Shown here: in pieces, positions 5,997-9,926 of the stretch | How the letters are laid out: each line of letters begins with the position of its first letter | Numbering within the stretch: position 1 is the first letter of the stretch | Assembly: GCA_021778575.1 (NCBI GenBank) | Contig: JAJYCH010000101.1 | Coordinates: forward strand, 1-9,926 | Source: Planctomycetota bacterium | GTDB lineage: Bacteria; Planctomycetota; Planctomycetia; Isosphaerales; Isosphaeraceae | Direction of reading: 5' to 3' | Length of the DNA stretch: 9,926 bases | The notes under the pieces: model-generated | What the model saw: the letters and a program-made list of their open reading frames with translations, nothing else | Told to the model about the DNA's origin: nothing | The model's database searches: none | Made by a program: the position numbers and the translations under genes

Positions 5997-7325
5997 ATGT
6001 GTCGACGTGATTGGTGGATCGCCGCGCTCGCCTGTTCCGCCGTCTGCGCTTCGGGTTGCTCGAACACCAAGGCGAACGAGAAGTCGAAACCAGCACCGCC
6101 CGAAGTCTACGTGGCGACACCGACTCTTCAAGAAGTGACCGACTACGAAGAATTTATCGGCCATACCGAGGCGGTCAACACGGTTCAGGTCATGGCCCGG
6201 GTAACGGGTTATCTCGACAAGGTCAACTTCCAGGACGGCGACGAGGTCGAGGCCGGCAAATTACTTTTCCAGATCGATGATCGCCCGTACAAGGCCGAAT
6301 ACGATCGGATGGCGGCCACGCTCGAACAGGGGAAAGCGCGGCTCGTCCGGCTGACCAAGGACCACGACCGGGCGGTCCGGCTGATCGCCCAGAACGCCAT
6401 CGGTCGCGAGGAATACGACCGGATCAACGGCGACTTCGAAGAAGGAAAGGCCGCCATCGGTGTCTACACCGCGGCGCTCGAACGAGCCAAGCTCGATCTC
6501 GACTTCACCCAGGTCACCGCGCCGATCAGCGGCCGGTTGAGCCGCCGAATGGTCGACCCGGGTAACCTGGTCAAGGCCGACGAGACAATTCTCACGTCGA
6601 TCGTCTCGCTCGACCCGATGTATGTTTATTTTGACATTGATGAGCGAACGATTCTGAAGCTACGCCGGCTCCTTGCCGAAGGGAAGATCAAGTCACGGCA
6701 AGAGGCGGTGATTCCGGTCCTGGTCGGCCTGTCCGACGAACCCGAGTCCAATCACCCGGGGACGATCAATTTCACCGACAACAAGGTGATTTCGAGCACC
6801 GGGACGCTTCAGGTCCGCGGTGTGATGCCCAACCCCAAGCCGAGGATGCTCTCTCCCGGGTTGTTCGTCCGGATTCGCCTGCCGATCGGTACGCCGCACA
6901 AGTCGATCTTGATCGACGAACAAGCCATTTCTTCCGAGCAGAGCAGCAAGTTCGTGTATGTGATTCGCAACAAGGCGGTTGAGGAAAAAGATCCCAAGAC
7001 GAACAAGCCGGTCATCGACCCCGCGACCGGCAAGCCGAAGGTGACGATGCAGGATCTGGCCTTCGCGCAGACGATCAAAGTTGGCTCGCTGAGCAACGGA
7101 CAGCGCGTCGTGACCGAAGGAATCGCCGAAGGGGATCGGATCGTGATCAGCGGACTTCAGCGAGTGAAGTCGGGAGCGCCGGTACGACCCGTCCTGGCCA
7201 AGCGTGAGTCAACCCGAGAGCCTGCCGCCGCCCCGTTGAAGATCGAACCTGTGGTCTTCCCCGCGTCAGCCCCGTCGATTGGCGGGACCTCGGGAGTCTC
7301 GACCGAGCCGGCTTCGGTGAAATGA
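5997..7325 (+). CDS. RND efflux periplasmic adaptor (membrane fusion) lipoprotein, AcrA/MexA type
   Basis: A 442-residue periplasmic adaptor that would bridge the RND permease and a TolC-like outer-membrane channel. The start at ATG 5997 gives a lipoprotein signal: M-C-R-R, a hydrophobic core, then C-A-S-G-C with C21 as the lipidated Cys. Next come the first lipoyl half-motif (V-M-A-R-V-T-G-Y-L-D ... D-G-D-E-V-E-A-G about 65-87), an alpha-hairpin coiled coil (about 99-168), and the second lipoyl half (V-T-A-P-I-S-G-R-L-S-R-R ... P-G-N-L-V about 173-192). A beta-barrel region and a membrane-proximal domain (E-G-D-R-I-V-I-S-G-L) follow. One odd element is a charged loop at about 330-350 made of two imperfect copies of D-P-x-T-x-K-P. 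The tail after about 405 is Ala/Pro/Ser-rich and likely disordered. The gene sits between tetR and the permease on the same strand, so its substrate is whatever that pump handles. Confidence 0.9.
   Translation: MCRRDWWIAALACSAVCASGCSNTKANEKSKPAPPEVYVATPTLQEVTDYEEFIGHTEAVNTVQVMARVTGYLDKVNFQDGDEVEAGKLLFQIDDRPYKAEYDRMAATLEQGKARLVRLTKDHDRAVRLIAQNAIGREEYDRINGDFEEGKAAIGVYTAALERAKLDLDFTQVTAPISGRLSRRMVDPGNLVKADETILTSIVSLDPMYVYFDIDERTILKLRRLLAEGKIKSRQEAVIPVLVGLSDEPESNHPGTINFTDNKVISSTGTLQVRGVMPNPKPRMLSPGLFVRIRLPIGTPHKSILIDEQAISSEQSSKFVYVIRNKAVEEKDPKTNKPVIDPATGKPKVTMQDLAFAQTIKVGSLSNGQRVVTEGIAEGDRIVISGLQRVKSGAPVRPVLAKRESTREPAAAPLKIEPVVFPASAPSIGGTSGVSTEPASVK
6990..7043 (+). repeat. Tandem 27-base degenerate repeat inside the adaptor gene
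   Basis: Two adjacent 27-base units, 6990-7016 and 7017-7043, encode D-P-K-T-N-K-P-V-I and D-P-A-T-G-K-P-K-V. Five of the nine residues agree (D, P, T, K, P). It looks like an internal duplication that lengthens a loop in the membrane-proximal half of the adaptor. Confidence 0.5.
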
Positions 7326-7441
7326 GGTCTCGGCCCGTCGTTCGAACAAAGGTCTGGCCGGTGTGGGCCGGTTGGTGAGTTCGCCAGAGTCTTCAACGTC
7401 CGGTCGGTGGAGCATCCCTCTACTTTCGGGGAGTATTCGCC
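7326..7441 (+). other. Adaptor-permease spacer, 116 bases
   Basis: A small hairpin is possible (CTGGCC at 7354-7359 with GGCCGG at 7366-7371, one G-T pair). I see no promoter of recognisable spacing, so the permease is probably translated from read-through transcript. The 3' end carries a strong ribosome-binding site for the TTG start. Confidence 0.4.
7428..7433 (+). promoter_or_regulatory. Strong Shine-Dalgarno for the TTG-initiated permease
   Basis: GGGGAG lies eight bases before TTG 7442. Starting there gives M-I-S-R-F-F-I-D-R-P-I-F, the canonical first residues of hydrophobe/amphiphile-efflux RND permeases, so the unusual TTG start is well supported. Confidence 0.75.
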
Positions 7442-9926
7442 TTGATCTCGCGCTTTTTTATCGACCGACCGATCTTCGCCGCCGTCCTCTCGATCGTGAT
7501 CACGCTGGCCGGCGGCATCGCGATGGCCACGCTGCCGATCGCGATGTACCCCCAGATCGCGCCGCCGACCGTCCAGGTCGATTGTACCTACCCCGGTGCC
7601 AGCGCCCAGGTCGTCGCGGAAACGGTCGCCACGCCAATCGAGCAACAGGTCAACGGCGTCGAGAACATGCTCTACATGTCCTCGCAGTGCACCAACGACG
7701 GCGCTTATAACTTGACCGTCACTTTCAAGCACGGCGTCGATCTGAACATGGCTCAGGTCCTGGTTCAGAACCGGGTGAGCCTGGCGGTCCCGCTGTTGCC
7801 CGACGTGATCAAGCAGACCGGCGTGACCACCCGCAAGAAGTCGCCCGATATTCTCCTGGCACTTGCCTTGACCTCGCCCGACCGGACCCGTGACCAGTTG
7901 TTTCTGAGCAATTATGCCCTGATCAGCGTCCTGGATGAAATTGCGCGGATCGAGGGCGTCAGTGATGTCCGCGTGCTCGGCCAGCGCGATTACAGTATGC
8001 GAATCTGGGTGGATCCCGAAAAACTTGCCGCCCGTGACATGACGGCGTCCGATGTCGTCATGGCGATCCGCAAGCAAAACGTCCAGGTCGCCACCGGCCA
8101 GATCGGTCAACCGCCAACCCCCGACGGTCAGCAGATCCAGATCCCTCTGAGCACGCAGGGCCGATTGATTGCGCCGGAACAGTTCGAACAGATGATCATC
8201 AAGAAACTCGAAAATAATCGAGTCGTTCGCGTCAAGGATATCGCTCGCGTTGAAATCGGCGCGAAGAATCAGGATATCAGTGGCTCGGTCAATGGCCGGC
8301 CAGCCGTGAGCCTTGCTGTCTTCCAGCTTCCCGATGCCAATGCCCTCGAAACGGCGATCAAGGTCAAGAAGAAAATCGCCGAACTCGCCGCAGACTTTCC
8401 ATCCGGAGTCAACTGGGAGGTTCGTTACGACACCACGCCGTTCATCAGCGAGTCGATCGCCGAGGTTTTCAAGACCTTGCGTGAGGCGATCATCCTGGTC
8501 GCGGTCGTCGTTCTACTCTTCTTGCAGAACTGGCGGTCGGCGCTCATTCCGCTCGTGGCGGTTCCGGTGGCGATCATCGGCACCTTTGCCGTCATGGCGG
8601 CGCTGGGGTTCAGCCTCAACAATCTGACCTTGTTCGGCCTGGTCCTGGCGATCGGAATTGTGGTCGATGATGCGATCGTGGTCGTCGAGGCGGTCGAGCA
8701 CCATGTCGAGCATGGATTAACACCCCACGCGGCGACCATTCGAGCGATGGAAGAGGTCTCCGGTCCGGTGATCGCGATTGCGCTGGTGCTGACGGCGGTG
8801 TTCGTCCCCTGTGCGTTCATCTCGGGAATTGTCGGCCAGTTTTTTCGTCAATTCGCGTTGACCATCGCCACCTCGACACTGATCTCTGCATTCAATTCGC
8901 TGACCCTCAGCCCCGCTCTGGCGGCTCTCTTGATCAAGCCGAAAGACCCGACCGTCCGACCCACGGCGCTTCCTCGAATTGCTTACGTGGTCGGTGGCGG
9001 GCTCATGGGCTACTTCATGATTGCTCCGTTTCTGATGGGTTCCTACTGGGAGAGCCTGGAACCGAAGCTTTCGGGAATCCTGGCGTTCCTCGTGCCGATT
9101 GCCGAAGGGGAACGATTCCGACTCCTGGTCGATCGCTACCCGGAACACGACATCGCGATGATCACGCAGGTTGTCGCGGTTCTGGTAAGTTCCATCCTTG
9201 GTTGGTTTCTGGGCTGGGGAATCGACCGGTTCCTCGTCTGGTTCTTTGACCTGTTCAATCGAGGCTTTCGTCTGGCGACGACCGGCTATTCGTTCGTGGT
9301 CTCGCTCTTTCTCAAGGGTTCCTTCGCGGCGTTGATCCTGTACGGCGGGTTGCTCTATTACACCTACGACCGGATCATGAAGACGCCGGCGGGGTTCATC
9401 CCGACTCAAGACATGGGCTATCTGCTGGCCAACGTCCAGCTTTCCGACTCGGTCTCGATCGAGCGGACGAAGGCCACTCTGGACACCTGCGAGAAGATTG
9501 CCCACGACACCCCCGGAATTCGGTACACGCAAGCGATTACCGGCCAGTCGCTCCTGCTGAGCGCGAATGGGTCGAACTTCGGGTCGATGTTCTGCATCTT
9601 CGCTCCCTTCGAGCAGCGGAACGACCGGCGAATCTTCGGGTCGGATGTTCGCTTGATGCATCATCTGAACGACGATTTCGAGATCCCTCGCGATGGAGAC
9701 GATCTGAAGAAGCTGATGATCCTGGCCGACGTCAAGGGAGTCTTGCATATCCGGGTGTTTCACTCGGACGGCATGATGCTGGTCAATACCAATGAAAAGC
9801 GATTGAAAGGGAAGGCCGAGCCGATCGCGGCGTTGAAGAAGGAGCTGGGTCCGCTCTGGGGAGGGCATGAACTCACCGAAGACCAGAAGAAGGCGATTGT
9901 TGCCCGGGTCACGGCGATCATCGACC
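7442..9926 (+). CDS. RND efflux permease (HAE1/AcrB type), N-terminal 828 residues, cut by window end
   Basis: Inner-membrane proton/substrate antiporter of a tripartite pump. The TTG start gives M-I-S-R-F-F-I-D-R-P-I-F-A-A-V, the hallmark HAE1 N terminus, with TM1 at about 9-30. Porter-domain blocks follow (Y-P-x-I-A-P-P-T-V at about 36-44, V-x-x-x-V-x-x-P-I-E-Q-Q-V-N-G-V at about 57-72). TM4 carries the proton-relay pair in G-I-V-V-D-D-A-I-V-V-V-E; I place D409/D410, equivalent to AcrB D407/D408. TM6 ends near L-T-L-S-P-A-L (487-493). The usual short link to F-F-x-x-F-N-R-x-F is expanded to about 100 residues (499-602) with two extra hydrophobic segments. A second long insertion follows A-P-F-E-Q-R (721-726). 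TM10-TM12, including the relay Lys, are beyond the window. The gene is downstream of the adaptor and under the presumed TetR control. Substrate unknown. Confidence 0.9.
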   Translation, partial: MISRFFIDRPIFAAVLSIVITLAGGIAMATLPIAMYPQIAPPTVQVDCTYPGASAQVVAETVATPIEQQVNGVENMLYMSSQCTNDGAYNLTVTFKHGVDLNMAQVLVQNRVSLAVPLLPDVIKQTGVTTRKKSPDILLALALTSPDRTRDQLFLSNYALISVLDEIARIEGVSDVRVLGQRDYSMRIWVDPEKLAARDMTASDVVMAIRKQNVQVATGQIGQPPTPDGQQIQIPLSTQGRLIAPEQFEQMIIKKLENNRVVRVKDIARVEIGAKNQDISGSVNGRPAVSLAVFQLPDANALETAIKVKKKIAELAADFPSGVNWEVRYDTTPFISESIAEVFKTLREAIILVAVVVLLFLQNWRSALIPLVAVPVAIIGTFAVMAALGFSLNNLTLFGLVLAIGIVVDDAIVVVEAVEHHVEHGLTPHAATIRAMEEVSGPVIAIALVLTAVFVPCAFISGIVGQFFRQFALTIATSTLISAFNSLTLSPALAALLIKPKDPTVRPTALPRIAYVVGGGLMGYFMIAPFLMGSYWESLEPKLSGILAFLVPIAEGERFRLLVDRYPEHDIAMITQVVAVLVSSILGWFLGWGIDRFLVWFFDLFNRGFRLATTGYSFVVSLFLKGSFAALILYGGLLYYTYDRIMKTPAGFIPTQDMGYLLANVQLSDSVSIERTKATLDTCEKIAHDTPGIRYTQAITGQSLLLSANGSNFGSMFCIFAPFEQRNDRRIFGSDVRLMHHLNDDFEIPRDGDDLKKLMILADVKGVLHIRVFHSDGMMLVNTNEKRLKGKAEPIAALKKELGPLWGGHELTEDQKKAIVARVTAIID

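Noticed and set aside
7157..8110. Long minus-strand open frame of 317 codons across the adaptor-permease junction
   Set aside because: Asp/His/Arg/Gly-rich with no domain; explained by the codon bias of the two well-supported plus-strand genes.
8717..9868. Long minus-strand open frame of 383 codons inside the permease
   Set aside because: Low-complexity Arg/Glu/Gln/His-rich translation opposite a clear RND coding sequence; a shadow.
1..9926. Search for tRNA, CRISPR, insertion sequence ends, phage or defence genes
   Set aside because: No regularly spaced repeats, transposase, integrase, nuclease or toxin-antitoxin signature was visible on reading both strands.

Overview
The window looks like ordinary chromosome from a GC-rich bacterium, most likely a planctomycete of the Isosphaeraceae type. 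That assignment is an inference from several hints: a bacterial formaldehyde-activating enzyme, an RND permease with long extra loops, TTG/GTG starts, short convergent and divergent transcription units, and codon and protein style. No marker gene settles it. I see no tRNA, rRNA, CRISPR array, insertion sequence, phage gene or integration site.

Layout. (1) Bases 1-295 hold the C-terminal part of a formaldehyde-activating enzyme (Fae, C1 metabolism), cut by the window edge. (2) Convergent to it, 318-1157 on the minus strand encodes a protein with a degenerate response-regulator receiver domain followed by an intact histidine phosphotransfer (HPt) domain. (3) 1158-1608 is a 451-base AT-richer divergent control region with a near-consensus minus-strand promoter. 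(4) 1609-3291 encodes a multi-pass GT39/ArnT-like glycosyltransferase. Its 3' end overlaps by 33 bases, tail to tail, a small antibiotic-biosynthesis-monooxygenase (ABM) fold protein on the minus strand (3259-3549). (5) 3714-4973 encodes a PLP enzyme of the cysteine-desulfurase-like VC1184 subfamily, which lacks the catalytic cysteine loop. (6) 5050-9926 is a drug-efflux-type locus: a promoter with a 20-bp palindromic operator at its predicted start point, a TetR-family repressor, a lipoprotein membrane-fusion (adaptor) protein, and an RND inner-membrane permease that runs off the window.

How the genes fit together. The clearest functional unit is tetR-adaptor-permease. The repressor probably binds the palindrome at its own start point and so controls itself and, by read-through, the pump. 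The adaptor and permease would form a tripartite pump with an outer-membrane TolC-like channel that is not in view. The other genes appear to be independent single-gene units.

The most notable points are the clean promoter/operator architecture of the efflux locus, the permease's insertion with two extra hydrophobic segments plus a second porter-domain insertion, the receiver-HPt protein whose phospho-acceptor Asp is a Glu and whose switch Lys is an Asn, and the PLP enzyme without the desulfurase cysteine. I do not see convincing evidence of a wholly new multi-gene system.
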